Below are positions 34,921 through 47,285 of a stretch of DNA of 64,000 bases, piece by piece; positions within the stretch are counted from its first letter, which is position 1; each line of letters begins with the position of its first letter. Position numbers and translations under genes: made by a program. The notes beneath the pieces are model-generated. The model saw only the letters and a list, made by a program, of their open reading frames with translations. It had not been told where the DNA came from and searched no databases. The DNA is from Imbricaverruca yamaguchii (Eukaryota > Arthropoda > Thecostraca > Neoverrucidae): NCBI GenBank assembly GCA_034440575.1, contig JAOTOL010001185.1, positions 1 to 64,000 on the forward strand. Reading direction: 5' to 3'.

Positions 34921-37077
34921 GTCGCCAAATACATCTTCACCACCCAGGCACCGTGCGTCGCTCACATTGTAACGCGCTCCGTGCGCGCTAGACTTGCCGC
35001 TCCTCACTCACCTTGATCTGAAGTTTCAATCTCTGTCAGTCTTGCAGACGTGGTCAAGCTAAGCTCGGAATGCTCACGCCCCGGCTAGACATGCAGGTGG
35101 GAAGATAGAACAGCTGATAGATCAAGTAGACCAGCTGGTAGGTCAGGGAGACCGGCTAGTATACCAGGTAGACCAACTGGTAGACCAGGTAGACCAGCTG
35201 GTAGACCAGTTGGTTGGCGTGGGTGACGCAGGGTGACTTGGCCTAGAGCACACCCTTTAGCCCACCATTGAGTGGATAGGGGGATGGGAACGTTTGGATC
35301 CACCCTAATTTTTTTTATCAGATAGCGTGAGGTCCGAATGGTGTGACACCATCAAGTTTGCATAGCTTGTCCAAGCATATATGCAGTACTTTACACCGAA
35401 TGTTTTCTTCAAGGCTACGACGCCGTATCCACGCAACACGTTTTCCGCTTCGCATTCTACGCTCGACATTTCGGCTCTGATTGTTACCACAAAATGTCAT
35501 CGTGCTCGCATGCCAAACCGTCAATCGGAGTGCAGCAATAGATCAATACAGGCAATATACGTCGCTTCTCTTCTCAGAGCGGATCGTCGCAGGGGACATA
35601 AATCAATTGTGGGCATACCAGGCTTAGTGAAGCTTATTCAGAGGAACATACGAAATTCGTTGTATTTGACTCCTAGCTGTCACTGATGAGAACACAAATA
35701 CCATATAACCCAGATGTGAATGTCTATGAATTTATTGCATGTTCCAGTTGCAAGTCAGCAATGTATCTAGGCGCATGCTTGCTAGAGGCCAGCAACGTAT
35801 CTGAACAATGCATGCAAGCAGAAGTCAGCATTATAACTGGAGTTTGCATACTACAAAAGTTAACAAAGTACATGGTCACTGTATGCTACAGAAGTAGGCA
35901 ATGTATCTGATCATGGTATGGCACAAAAGCAAGCGATGTATCTGTGAATTATATGCTACAGAAGTCTGCAAGTGCATGACGGCAAGAACATTACAAATAG
36001 AACATTGTGCGAAATTACTTTACATTCCCACGAAAGTTTACCTTGATAAGAAATGTCAACACGGATAAGCTAACATTCCCAACAATGCCATCAGACTTGA
36101 GCTACGACGTAACGTATGATCAATTGGTGAGTTGTGTTGAACGTCCATAATCTGTTGGGGTTGACCAGTAGTCCAGTCAGTGTCAGGCCAGGGGATTTCG
36201 CACGGCACTTCTGTGTACTGGGCAGTGGGATACTTTCAGCGGCTCGGCAAGGTATCATGGGGATATTTCTGAGATCCGAGAATAGTCATGTAGGATTCAT
36301 GTAGGTGACGCATAGCAGCAGCTGCAATAATTCGGCATGGACATTATCGTTTGGTTTTGTTGGTGTATCCTACTTCACGAATTTGCCTCACAGGACGGAT
36401 ATCATGTACGCCAATATGCGACACACAGCCAATAGCAATTGTTTTTGTGTGTGCATGCTGCTAGCATGCGAATATTCTTCCACAAAACTACCTTGCAACA
36501 TCCTGAGTGTGGCAGTGCAGCCACGGCTCTAGTATCTAGCATGCTGTCACAAATCTGCCTTGCGTCCCTTGGGTACGATGGTGCAGTCAGGGCTCTCCAA
36601 GACACAGAGCATAACAACTTGTAGCTTCCACGCCGCCTTCGAAGTTGTGGGCGGCAAGGGCACGGCAGCCATCGGTTTGTTTGTGCGGGGGGGGGGGGCT
36701 GGGGCAGTGCACCCTTCCTTACACGCGAACGTTTAATATAAGGCTTACACGGCCTTGACTATAAAGAGATGTCATCGTATGTGGCCTGCGTCTTCCCTTA
36801 GGACGGACTGTGCCGCAGTCAGTGTTAGCATCAGTGGCGTAAGCCGCACATAACAGGCAGTCCTGCTCATTGAAAACCACTGCAGTGCGGTCCCGACACT
36901 GAGGTCAGGTGGAGCGATCAGGACGCAAGCTGGTGCAGATGTAAATGTCGGCTGGAAACCGCAAGTTATCTGTGGAAGAAGTACTGTCACGTAACCGTGG
37001 CATGTTAGTCACACGCCAATGATGATTCCGCTTGTGCCACAACACCCAAAACAATCTACATAGGTTAACGATAAAGG
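34921..37077. other. Unrecognised DNA with degenerate repeats
   Basis: Positions 35098-35220 hold about five decayed copies of AGACCAGCTGGTAGACCAG-like units. Positions 35700-35975 hold loosely repeated TATGCTACAGAAGT and AATGTATCTG strings. A G10 run lies near 36690. No gene recognised. Confidence 0.4.
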
Positions 37078-37206
37078 AGGTCTGAGATAATAAAGGCGGC
37101 CTGAGCTAATGGAGACGGTCAGAGCTGATGAAGGCGGTCTGAGGTGATGAAGGCGGTCTGGGCTGATGGAGGCGTCCAGAGGTGATGGCGGCGGTCCGAG
37201 CTGATC
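37078..37206. repeat. 20-bp tandem repeat, 6-7 copies
   Basis: The unit is close to AGGTGATGAAGGCGGTCTGG, with variants such as AGCTAATGGAGACGGTCAG. Confidence 0.88.
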
Positions 37207-37409
37207 AGTAGGAATCTCGTCTCTTCAGACGTTTCAAGCTTCTCTTCCTTCTTGTCAACTGACTCCTACATCGCTACGCACACTTGACGTCATTGCTGCC
37301 TGCGTCAGTCTTATTCCACTGCTGGGCTACCTGTAGCGTGATATCACTATTGCATATATAACACAGTGACGACATTGTTACATATCCCATATGCCTGATT
37401 GCTACCATA

Positions 37410-37698
37410 AAGCCAATGTGCTGACACCACTACTACACATGCCGTAGGCTATGCAGCATCACTACCACATTTCCCTCAGGCGAGCGCCATGATTGCACAT
37501 TCCATAAGCTGGCACCACTATTGGAGCCACCATAGGATGGCACCACTACTACAAAACCCACGGGCCGGTGCCGCTGCTGCATATCCCACTGGCTGGAACC
37601 ACTAGTGTAGACGCCATAAACTGGCACCTCTATTGCGGATATCATAGCCTGACACCACAACTGCAGATTCCAAAGCCTGGCACCAATACTGCAGCTCC
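37410..37698. repeat. Decayed left edge of the 28-bp satellite
   Basis: Units of 28-31 bp align with the satellite but are heavily diverged. The last several are exactly 28 bp, for example those starting at about 37628, 37656 and 37684. Divergence falls steadily towards the main array. Confidence 0.8.
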
Positions 37699-39367
37699 CA
37701 TGGACTGGCACCACTACTGCAGACCCCATGGACTGGCACCATTACTGCAGACCCCATGGACTGGCACCACTACTGCAGACCCCATGGACTGGCACCACTA
37801 CTGCAGACCCCATGGACTGGCACCACTACTGCAGACCCCATGGACTGGCACCACTACTGCAGACCCCATGGACTGGCACCACTACTGCAGACCCCATGGA
37901 CTGGCACCAATACTGCAGACCCCATGGACTGGCACCATTACTGCAGACCCCATGGCTGCACCACTACTGCAGACCCCATGGACTGGCACCACTACTGCAG
38001 ACCCCATGGACTGGCACCACTACTGCAGACCCCATGGACTGGCACCACTACTGCAGACCCCATGGACTGGCACCACTACTGCAGACCCCATGACCACTAC
38101 TGCAGACCCCATGGACTGGCACCACTACTGCAGACCCCATGGACTGGCACCACTACTGCAGACCCCATGGACTGGCACCACTACTGCAGACCCCATGGAC
38201 TGGCACCACTACTGCAGACCCCATGGACTGGCACCACTACTGCAGACCCCATGGACTGGCACCACTACTGCAGACCCCATGGACTGGCACCACTACTGCA
38301 GACCCCATGGACTGGCACCATTACTGCAGACCCCATTGGCTGGCACCATTACTGCAGACCCCATGGACTGGCACCACTACTGCAGACCCCATGGACTGGC
38401 ACCACTACTGCAGACCCCATGGACTGGCACCACTACTGCAGACCCCATGGACTGGCACCACTACTGCAGACCCCATGGACTGGCACCACTACTGCAGACC
38501 CCATGGACTGGCACCACTACTGCAGACCCCATGGACTGGCACCACTACTGCAGACCCCATGGACTGGCACCACTACTGCAGACCCCATGGACTGGCACCA
38601 CTACTGCAGACCCCATGGACTGGCACCACTACTGCAGACCCCATGGACTGGCACCACTACTGCAGACCCCATGGACTGGCACCACTACTGCAGACCCCAT
38701 GGACTGGCACCACTACTGCAGACCCCATGGACTGGCACCACTACTGCAGACCCATGGTGGCACCACTACGCAGACCCCATTGGCTGGCACCATTACTGCA
38801 GACCCCATGGACTGGCACCACTACTGCAGACCCCATGGACTGGCACCACTACTGCAGACCCCATGGGCTGGCACCACTACTGCAGACCCCATGGACTGGC
38901 ACCACTACTGCAGACCCCATGGACTGGCACCACTACTGCAGACCCCATGGACTGGCACCACTACTGCAGACCCCATTGGCTGGTACTGGCACCATACTGC
39001 AGACCCCATGGACTGGCACCACTACTGCAGACCCCATGGACTGGCACCATTACTGCAGACCCCATGGACTGGCACCACTACTGCAGACCCCATGGACTGG
39101 CACCACTACTGCAGACCCCATGGACTGGCACCACTACTGCAGACCCCATGGACTGGCACCACTACTGCAGACCCCATTAGCTGGCACCACTACTGCAGAC
39201 CCCATGGACTGGCACCACTACTGCAGACCCCATGGACTGGCACCACTACTGCAGACCCCATGGACTGGCACCACTACTGCAGACCCCATGGACTGGCACC
39301 ACTACTGCAGACCCCATGGACTGGCACCACTACTGCAGACCCCATGGACCGGCACCACTACTGCAGA
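37699..39367 (+). repeat. 28-bp satellite, about 60 copies
   Basis: The unit contains CATGGACTGGCACCACTACT and GCAGACCC, including NcoI and PstI sites. Most copies are identical. A few are shortened (near 37950, 38090, 38755) or expanded (near 38980), and CATTGGCTGG variants occur at 38333, 38777 and 38973. The plus-strand unit has no stop codon and 28 is 1 modulo 3, so all three plus frames stay open and give spurious frames of up to 615 codons. Confidence 0.97.
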
Positions 39368-39721
39368 TCTGCTCCGACTATGGTGTCACGAGCTCTCATG
39401 ACATGCCCAGCATGATAGGTCATGCTCACGACACAGCTTCATGCTGCACCCCGCTGCCCGCGCTGGACGCCCCGCCCGGGACCAGACGGCGTCCTTTTGG
39501 CACACCCAGCCACGCGCTCCCACAGCATTGCACCACTTCGTGGTGCGGATCTAGAGATACGCCGCTGAAGCACCCAGATAAAAGTCATGCTCTACGACGG
39601 CGAACCGTTCCATCATCCCGGCAGAAGGTCGAGTCGAGTCCATGGCCGCCCGAGTGTGTGATGCGCCATGGGGCCAGACAGCAGTGGCGAGCGTGCGTGC
39701 CGGCGGCACAGCAGTCGTGAG
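39368..39721. other. Spacer between two arrays
   Basis: GC-rich unique DNA with no recognised feature. Confidence 0.35.
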
Positions 39722-40185
39722 TCCGGTCAGACAGCAGGGTCAGACAGCGGGGGTCAGACAGCGGGGGTCAGACAGCGGGGGTCAGACAGCGGGGGTCAGA
39801 CAGCGGGGGCCAGACATCGGGGGTCTGACAGCGGGGGTCAGACAGCGGGGGTCAGACAGCGGGGGTCAGACAGCGGGGGTCAGACAGCGGGGGACAGACA
39901 GTGGGGGCCAGACAGCGGGGGTCTGACAGCGGGGGTCAGACAGCCGCGGTCAGACAGCGGGGTCAGACAGCGGGGTCAGACAGCGGGGGTCAGACAGTGG
40001 GAGTCAGACAGCCGCGGTCAGACAGCGGGGGACAGTGGGGGTCAGACAGCGGGGGTCAGACAGTGGGGGTCAGACAGCGCGGGGACAGACAGTGGTGGTC
40101 AGACAGTGGGTGCTAGACAGCGGGGGTCAGACAGTGGTGGTCAGACAGTGGGGGCTAGACAGCGGGGGTCAGACAGTGGTGGCGA
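39722..40185. repeat. 14-bp minisatellite, about 31 copies
   Basis: The unit is GGGGGTCAGACAGC. The first half is nearly perfect; from about 39940 it becomes irregular, with GTGGTGGTCAGACAGTGG variants. Regularly spaced G5 runs lie on the plus strand. Confidence 0.95.
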
Positions 40186-41857
40186 TCGTGCGCGTCGGCG
40201 GAACACGTCTGTCGACACCGCCAGCCGTGAGACTAGCTCAAGTTATGTTACGTTATTTATATGTTGATGTATTTCACGATACATGCCCTCGACGTGCAGT
40301 GGCTATTATGGACAGTCTGGGTCTGACAGTTATGCCTTATCCAATGACGTTCGACGGCTCTGTATCTGGGGGACCGAGTTGTCGAAGTCGCAACCGTCAG
40401 TGGGACCTCACTGGAGGATGGTCATCATTCGTTGACTTTGTGGTCTCTGTCGCCCCGGCCTAAAGCCAAGTTGACAACTGCTTCGTGTTCCATGCTCACC
40501 CTGATAAGTGCTCGTTGGGCTAACACTACATTTTCCACGAGATGTAAACACTACATTTGGAAATAGGTCAACTTTGTTTCCTACACACTAGACAATTTCC
40601 TTCGATCGTGTCCCCATATTTTTTAAAACTTCGTATCGACCTAGTGAGTCATATTGAAACGAGTTCCTCGATTGATGCCGAAGGTTGCTGCCATTAAAAT
40701 GCAAAATGATATTGACCAATGAAATGCTCTCACGAATTAATGCGATGATAAACAATTCATTTTAATACACAGCCAAGTTGATCACACTCATGCAATGACA
40801 ATATATGAAGTTGCTGTGCGAATTAAAAATGTAACATTTCGGGAGTAAGAAAAGATAGAAAGTGATTGCCCAACGCTGAGACGTCAAATCCATTTTATGA
40901 GCACACTGCACCAGACATCATGTGCGTCATTTATTCATGGTGGGTGTGTCGACAGTTCTTATCCGAAGCCATAAGTTCCATTTCACAAAACTCAGAGCAC
41001 ACACTTAGGTAGATAAATACCGTGACAAATCAAGTTTCAAGTTGTTTGAAACTTTCTGAGCGACGTTTTAAGGTGTAACGTGCGCTATTGCTAATGCTAG
41101 TGGAAAGGGGGTGATACAGATGAGAAGTTCTTCTGATAAATACAGCGCAAACCAGCATTCACTATGATGGCGATTGCACAACATGTCGCAGCGACATGCA
41201 GCTGGCACGATATTGTCGCGAAATGAACGGGGAATCGTGGCAGCCTCATTATTGTCACTTCGACTTTCTGAATGACTCCCACTTGTGGCTAAGATATGAG
41301 TCTTGCTGTTTCGGGACAATTTTCACGATTAATGTCAACTCACGTCAATCAGACGAGACACCGGTTTGCAAAAAGCATGCATTACATTTGGGTTGGGTGA
41401 CGCCTACATTTGTTCCAGCAAACTTAAATCTGCGCGCCCCATAGGTGTGGTGCTATTGTGACTGCAAGGAGGCAACGCTACTATTTTGAAAACATCCCGA
41501 TTACACACCGATTGTGAACACATCGTTGCAAAATTGGCAATGCAAATGGCGTATACGGGCAGCCCATTCAATTGCGACGTACACCTCACCCTTAGTGCGG
41601 GCACCACACCTTTCGACTTACTCTTTAGCCAATAGCGTGGGGCACGGTCTGGCCCTCAAACCCCCAAACCATGCCCATAACCACTAATAAGTACATGTTT
41701 AGCTTCATTAGCAAACAGTTATCAAAAAGTATCGATCAGTAGCCAGGTCAGTGACACAGGTTAAGCAGTTGAGAACTTGGCATGCACACGCGGCGCTACT
41801 GGGGTAGAAGCATTGCCATGTGAAGTACTAACCAGGGAATATATTGTCATCAGGGAT
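40186..41857. other. Unrecognised unique DNA
   Basis: No gene, RNA or array recognised on either strand. Confidence 0.35.
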
Positions 41858-41858
41858 G

Positions 41859-41896
<38 letters not shown>

Positions 41897-42045
41897 CCGA
41901 GACATTTTACTCGGCGCCGGAGTCAGAGCCGGAGCCGTCAAAAGCGGGGCGGCTCACGTTTGGGATGTACGGAGCCAGAGCCGGAGCCGGAGCCGGGATA
42001 CTTCCCCAGAGCCGGTGTCGCAGCCGGAGCCGTCCAAATTTTCCC
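41858..42045. repeat. (GGAGCC)n hexamer microsatellite, partly decayed
   Basis: Pure GGAGCC units at 41860-41898, then dispersed GGAGCC units within related GC-rich sequence to 42035. Frames read EPEPEP or SRSRSR, which reflects the unit alone. Confidence 0.9.
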
Positions 42046-42135
42046 GGTTCCGCATCCCTGATTGTCATGAAATAAGTGAATTAAACAGCTGTGTTGCACA
42101 TATTTGGGGCTTAAAACACAATCCCATTGTTTCAA

Positions 42136-42718
42136 GCGACAGGAGAGGCAGGAGTGACAGCGACGGCGACACTGAACATTGATAGAGTGACAGGAGAGGC
42201 AGGAGCGACAGTGACAGCGACACTGAACATTGATAGAGCGACAGGAGAGGGTACAGGGAGGCGGACAGTGACAGCGACACTGAACATTGATAGAGGGAGG
42301 CAGGAGGGACACTGAACATTGATAGAGCGACAGGAGAGGCAGGAGCGACAGTGACAGCGACACTGAACATTGATAGAGCGACAGGAGAGGCAGGAGCGAC
42401 AGTGACAGCGACACTGAACATTGATAGAGCGACAGGAGAGGCAGGAGCGACAGTGACAGCGACACTGAACATTGATAGAGCGACAGGAGAGGCAGGAGGC
42501 GACATGATAGAGTGACAGCGACACTGAACATTGATAGAGCGACAGGAGGAGGGCAGGAGCGACAGTGACAGCGACACTGATAGAGCGACAGGAGAGGCAG
42601 GAGCGACAGTGACAGCGAATGAACACTGATAGAGCGACAGGAGAGGCAGGAGCGACAGTGACAGCGACACTGATAGAGCGACAGGAGAGGCAGGAGCGAC
42701 AGCGACGGCGACACTGAA
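42136..42718. repeat. 51-bp minisatellite, about 12 copies
   Basis: The unit contains GACAGGAGAGGCAGGAGCGA, CAGTGACAGCGACACTGAAC and ATTGATAGAGC. Several copies lack internal parts (near 42250, 42290, 42500, 42580). Fifty-one bp is 17 codons; the minus strand reads serine- and valine-rich repeats in all frames, but indels break any single frame. Confidence 0.94.
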
Positions 42719-44708
42719 TACAGGAAGGACGGTATTGGAGACTGGGACCACGCAAAGTGATGGAGCCGGGGCATGGAACCGAAACAGCAAGATGGGAGAA
42801 CGGAACTTGGCAATGGGCTGGGCAACGACACCGGTTTACGCAGTTGTTTGATTCGTTTCAATTATGTCCAGTGGAAGGCCATATGTAGCATCCTGTGTAC
42901 ATGATGCTGGGTAAGAAAAAAGGAAGCAATTCATATGTGAAAGTGATGAGGTCTGAGACCGTGATGAGAGCTCCCGAAGAAAGTGCAGCAATCAAACTTA
43001 CCTCGGTTTTGGAGGGCAGTGACATGCATGGGCAGTAGAGGAGAAAATGACCAAGATGCTCATGGTACGCGAGACTTGATCATCTTACGGTTACAGGGTG
43101 TGGTGTAAGATGTGTAGATATGTAAACACAAAAACCATAGGTTTCAGTTTGGACAGAATGCCACAAACGTACATGGGAGTAATCTCTGGGAAAAAAGTGG
43201 TGGGGGACATGTCCACCTTTAACATTTTTTATTTAAAGTGAGGATTTATTTCCGACAAGTTCTTTTGTGTTCCTCTAAGCTCCAGCTGCTAAAACTACAT
43301 TTGTATACCTGCACGAAGTTCCACTCAATCATTTATATAAAATAATATATACGAGAGAATCACCAAAAATAATACAAGCCGATCTAACAAATCAACGGGT
43401 TTCACAGACTATCCACCGTCACAAAATATCCGAGTGTTAATCGGAAGCGTTATGCATTCTTTCCTCCAGACCATTCTTGAATAACATGAACCTTTACCAT
43501 GTTCTGTTTTCGCTTGGGTTGAGAATTGTGCTTTGCAAGGCAACAAATTTGCAATATCACAAAACTATATGTATCTCAGGTTACTATCGCCTGAACATAT
43601 ATCAATAAATCATGAAGAAACGTGATTCTAGGTGTTCTTGGGTAACTTTAAGGCTATGAAGTTTGTCGTGGGCAACCTTAACACATACGTCAGGCTAACG
43701 TCGTATTCATTTCGCATCCAGCGACGAGTTCGCTATAGAAGTAGATGTACTCGCATTCAGCGACGGGATTATGTTCGTTGGAATCAATTACCACACATGC
43801 TTTTGCCTATACTGAACCCGCTGAAAGCAACTAAATATGTCTCTCATGGCCGCATTAATGGTCAAAGACCAATTCAACTCCAGCATGTTTATTCGGTAAC
43901 CTCGCATTTTTTCCGTTTCCGCACAAACCGGCCAAAATCTGGCATCACGCGATAACTCTTGGTGAACCCTCAAGCAACATGTCAAACAAGGATATGTCAA
44001 GGTGAAACCTCGAGGTCAGAGGCTCGCTTGAATTATTCGATGACCTCGCGTTTGACCGCTATGTATTCCAGTTGCATGTCATGAAAGCCACTCGTCGTGG
44101 CTTATTTTGCGGTATCAGAAAGTGGAGAATTAAAAATAATTCCGAAAGCCAAACGTCAAGCCAAAGGTCAGGTTCTCTGGTTTCCTCGCAGTTTCTCCAA
44201 CAAAACCTACCCAACTTTGCTTTCAAGTGATAACCGGGGGTGACCCTCGAGTAACATGCGTTGTTCTATGAAAATTAGTGGGAGGGCAAAGCGCTACAGG
44301 ACTATATAAGACATAAGATGTGGCTGTTTCACATGCGCACTAAAGGAGGGGAGGGGGCATAATCTGCCCACTTCTGTTTTTACATTACCTCATAAACTGG
44401 CGGCGATATCATAACGCAATCTTGTGACTTTCTTAACAACTGATAAGCGCATACTATGCACCACAAAATCGGAATTCATAAGCAAATATAGGAATTGCGG
44501 TGGTGCCAAATTGACCGACCTGGTAGCAGCCGGCGAGCGTGCCAGGTCACACAGACCTGGTCGGTGCGGTGGGGTGGCGTCCCAGGTCACACAGACTTGG
44601 TCGGTGCGGTGGGGTGGCGGTGCGTTGAGGCAGCCGATCACCACCTCATCTGACCGTAAACGCCTAGGGTCATGCACCCTGTAGTTCATTTCATCCGTAA
44701 TCTACCCC
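42719..44708. other. Unrecognised DNA with an old duplication
   Basis: Positions 43900-43980 and 44175-44257 share spaced strings (GATAAC, GGTGA(A)CCCTC, AACATG) about 277 bp apart, suggesting an old duplication. GGGGGCATAATCTGCCCAC near 44352 resembles the end of the TTAA element at 7705. No gene recognised. Confidence 0.4.
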
Positions 44709-45172
44709 ACGTCACCGTCGTGACGTCCACGACGGTGACGTCCACGACCGTGACGTCCACGACCGTGACGTCCACAACCGTGACGTCCACGACGGTGACG
44801 TCCACGACCGTGACGTCCACGACGGTGACGTCCACGACCGTGACGTCCACGACGGTGAAGTCCACGACCGTGACGTCCACGACCGTGACGTCCACAACCG
44901 TGACGTCCACGACGGTGACGTCCACGACCGTGACGTCCACGACCGTGACGTCCACGACCGTGACGTCCACGACCGTGACGTCCACGACCGTGACGTCCAC
45001 GACCGTGACGTCCACGACCGTGACGTCCACGACGGCGATGGATGTTCACGACCGTGACGTCCACAACGGCGATGGATGTTCACGACCGTGACGTCCACGA
45101 CGGTGACATCCACGATCGTGACGTCTACGACGGTGATGGGTGTTCACGACCGTGACGTCCACGACCGTGATG
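44709..45172. repeat. 15-bp minisatellite, about 30 copies
   Basis: The unit is GTGACGTCCACGACC, with ACGACG and ACAACC variants. Fifteen bp is 5 codons, so the plus strand reads a TSTTV repeat of about 130 residues and the minus strand VVDVT, RGRHG or SWTSR. The right end (45030-45172) carries longer units with GATGGATGTTCACG inserts. Confidence 0.96.
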
Positions 45173-45743
45173 GACGAAATCGTTCGTTGCAGAACGTAAT
45201 CGCTCTCAACTGCAGCCAATTTTAACCGGCTGACCAGACCACCTTCGAGGTGCACGAGCCAAGCGTGCTGCGGACGTGACCTCATGGTCAGGTCAAGTCG
45301 GCACAGATCACGCCTGCCACTGCTGCAAGTATCGAGAGAGGCATGCTAGGCTTTGGCGAGGTCAAAGCAGCGCTGGGTGTAGCGTGATTGAGTGTGTGCT
45401 CTCCGCGAGCTATAAAGCCTGAAGCCTGAAGCCTCAGTTCAAACTGACACCACCCCAGTCCTTCCTCTGAAGCGATGCTGGACATTTTGCCTTTTGCGGT
45501 TGGTTTGATGGATGTCACTCTCATGGTCTGAATCTGATATTTCAGTGGGGTGAGATAAATTTGCAGGCCATTGTTGCGCTGACGTGGTGGTAAAGGACAC
45601 CATAAAATGCATGTAGCAACCCCTGAGGCCGACTGTTGCACATAGGCAATTTTTCTTGTGATACAACCAACTGGGGTAAGTCAACCAATGACATTATGGC
45701 ACATATTTTCCCACGCTGAATATATAATACAATTGGTCATCAT
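45173..45743. other. Unrecognised unique DNA
   Basis: CCTGAAGCCTGAAGCCTC at 45418 repeats a motif seen at 1225-1285. No gene recognised. Confidence 0.35.
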
Positions 45744-46094
45744 TGCCTGAGACCAGGTGTGCACCCAGGATTTTTCCATGGGGGGGGGGGGGACCGAGAA
45801 GGGCACTTGGTCGGCTCCAAAAGGGCACTTTGCGGCCCGGGGCACACTGAAAGGTTTGTTGACCGTGGGGGTGGGGGACGTGAAAAGAAATCGGCCAAAA
45901 GGGCAGTTTTGGGCCCAAAGGCCACCTTTGGCACAGGCGGGGCACATAAGGCAGGGGATTTTTTTGGTAAATTTGGGACATTCCAGCCAAGAGGGCACTT
46001 TTCGGTCAAAAGGGCATTTTTGGCCAAAAGGGCACTTTGGTCTCATGGGGGGCCGGGCCCCCTGGCCCCCTCCGGTGCGTCTATGCCTGAGACC
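45744..46094. mobile_element. Small insertion with an 11-bp target site duplication
   Basis: TGCCTGAGACC occurs at 45744-45754 and again at 46084-46094, flanking 329 bp. The insert starts AGGTGTGCACCCAGGATTTT, has a long G run, many GGGCACTTT and GGCCAAAAGGGCA strings, and ends CCTCCGGTGCGTCTA. The ends are weakly inverted (TGTGCACC against AGACGCACC). No coding capacity. It fits a short non-autonomous element, class unknown. Confidence 0.65.
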
Positions 46095-46664
46095 GGACGT
46101 TTCGACTAAATCCAATTTCACAACTACACCTTATTATTCTTAAAGCTCGGTCTCGTGCCATATCTGTGTTCGTAACTAGCATTCACCTTACCATAATACC
46201 CTTGTATGTACTTAGTCGTTGTCCTTTAGCATTTAAATGACAATCTAGCAAAGTACGACATACTTAAATACCAGTTCCTTATCTCGTGCAAAAACTAAGA
46301 AAAATAGCATGGAAGGCCACAAGTCCTAACTAGGGCAGGCTACTCCCAGCTTCTCCAAATGCAAGTACGCAGAAGTAAGCCAGATCAACTCACCATCAGG
46401 TGATTCATAACGCATCGGGTGTTTTAAAACTTGGCAAGACTTCTGAACCACCCGACCCGCCATCCAGCAAAGGAGCTACATTCGTTTAATCTCCACGTCA
46501 AAGTGGGCCGAAGCGGTAGCGAGCAGAGGCAGCATGCACGCAGCGATGCACCTCTGCACCTCGTGAAAGTCCCGTGCGGTATGTGGACGGCCAAGGTCAG
46601 AGCCGCGCCGCGCCCGGACTTAGTGCCGCACGGAGGCCCCTCAGAGGACTAGCTCCACCCACCG
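46095..46664. other. Unrecognised unique DNA
   Basis: No feature recognised. Becomes CpG-rich from about 46500. Confidence 0.35.
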
Positions 46665-47040
46665 CCGGCTGATGCCACGGGGATCCGCCGGGAACTGGCT
46701 CCACCCGCGCACCGCGTCACGGAGATCCCCGGCACGAGCTCCGTCTCCGGCTGATGCCACGGGGATCCGCCGGGAGCTGACTCCACCCGCGCATAGTGTC
46801 ACGGAGATCCCCGGCACGAGCTCCGTCTCCGGCTGATGCCACGGGGATCCGCCGGGAACTGGCTCCACCCGCGCACCGCGTCACGGAGATCCCCCGGCAC
46901 GAGCTCCGTCCCCGGCTGATGCCACGGGGATCCGCCGGGAACTGGCTCCACCCGCGCACCGCGTCACGGAGATCCCCCGGCACGAGCTCCGTCCCCGGCT
47001 GATGCCACGGGGATCCGCCGGGAGCTGACTCTACCCTCGC
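46665..47040. repeat. 82/83-bp tandem repeat, about 4.5 copies
   Basis: GCTGATGCCACGGGGATCCG starts at 46667, 46750, 46832, 46915 and 46998. Each unit has a BamHI site (GGATCC) and a CACGAGCTCCGTC block. Copies are more than 90% identical by eye. A decayed tail continues to about 47190. Confidence 0.94.
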
Positions 47041-47285
47041 ATAGCGTCATGGAGACCATCCGGTACTAGTTCCAGACGCTTCTGATCTCACGAAGATCCC
47101 TCCCTCCTCTGAGGACTAGCTCCACCGCATGCGGTGTCACGGAGTTCCTAAAAACTGGCTGCACTCGCGCATGGCATCGCGGAGATCCTCTGAGGCCTCG
47201 GAGGCTTCCGATCACTGTGGCCGATGATCATGGTGGGCTTCTTCTCTTTCACCCGATCAATGCACCTCGGAACCTCCAACTGTGT

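Noticed and set aside
37568..39415. A 615-codon plus-strand open frame (MDWHHYCRPHG-type repeats)
   Set aside because: It is the 28-bp satellite read in rotating frame. All three plus frames are equally open because the unit has no stop.
37410..40185. CRISPR-like array
   Set aside because: Repeats are contiguous with no unique spacers, no cas genes lie nearby, and the context is eukaryotic.
41938..42861. A 307-codon minus-strand frame rich in Ser, Leu and Val
   Set aside because: Created by the 51-bp minisatellite. All minus frames show similar repeats, and unit indels shift the frame.
44672..45091. A TSTTV repeat protein resembling a mucin-like linker
   Set aside because: The 15-bp unit is open in other frames on both strands, and there is no signal peptide or flanking domain.
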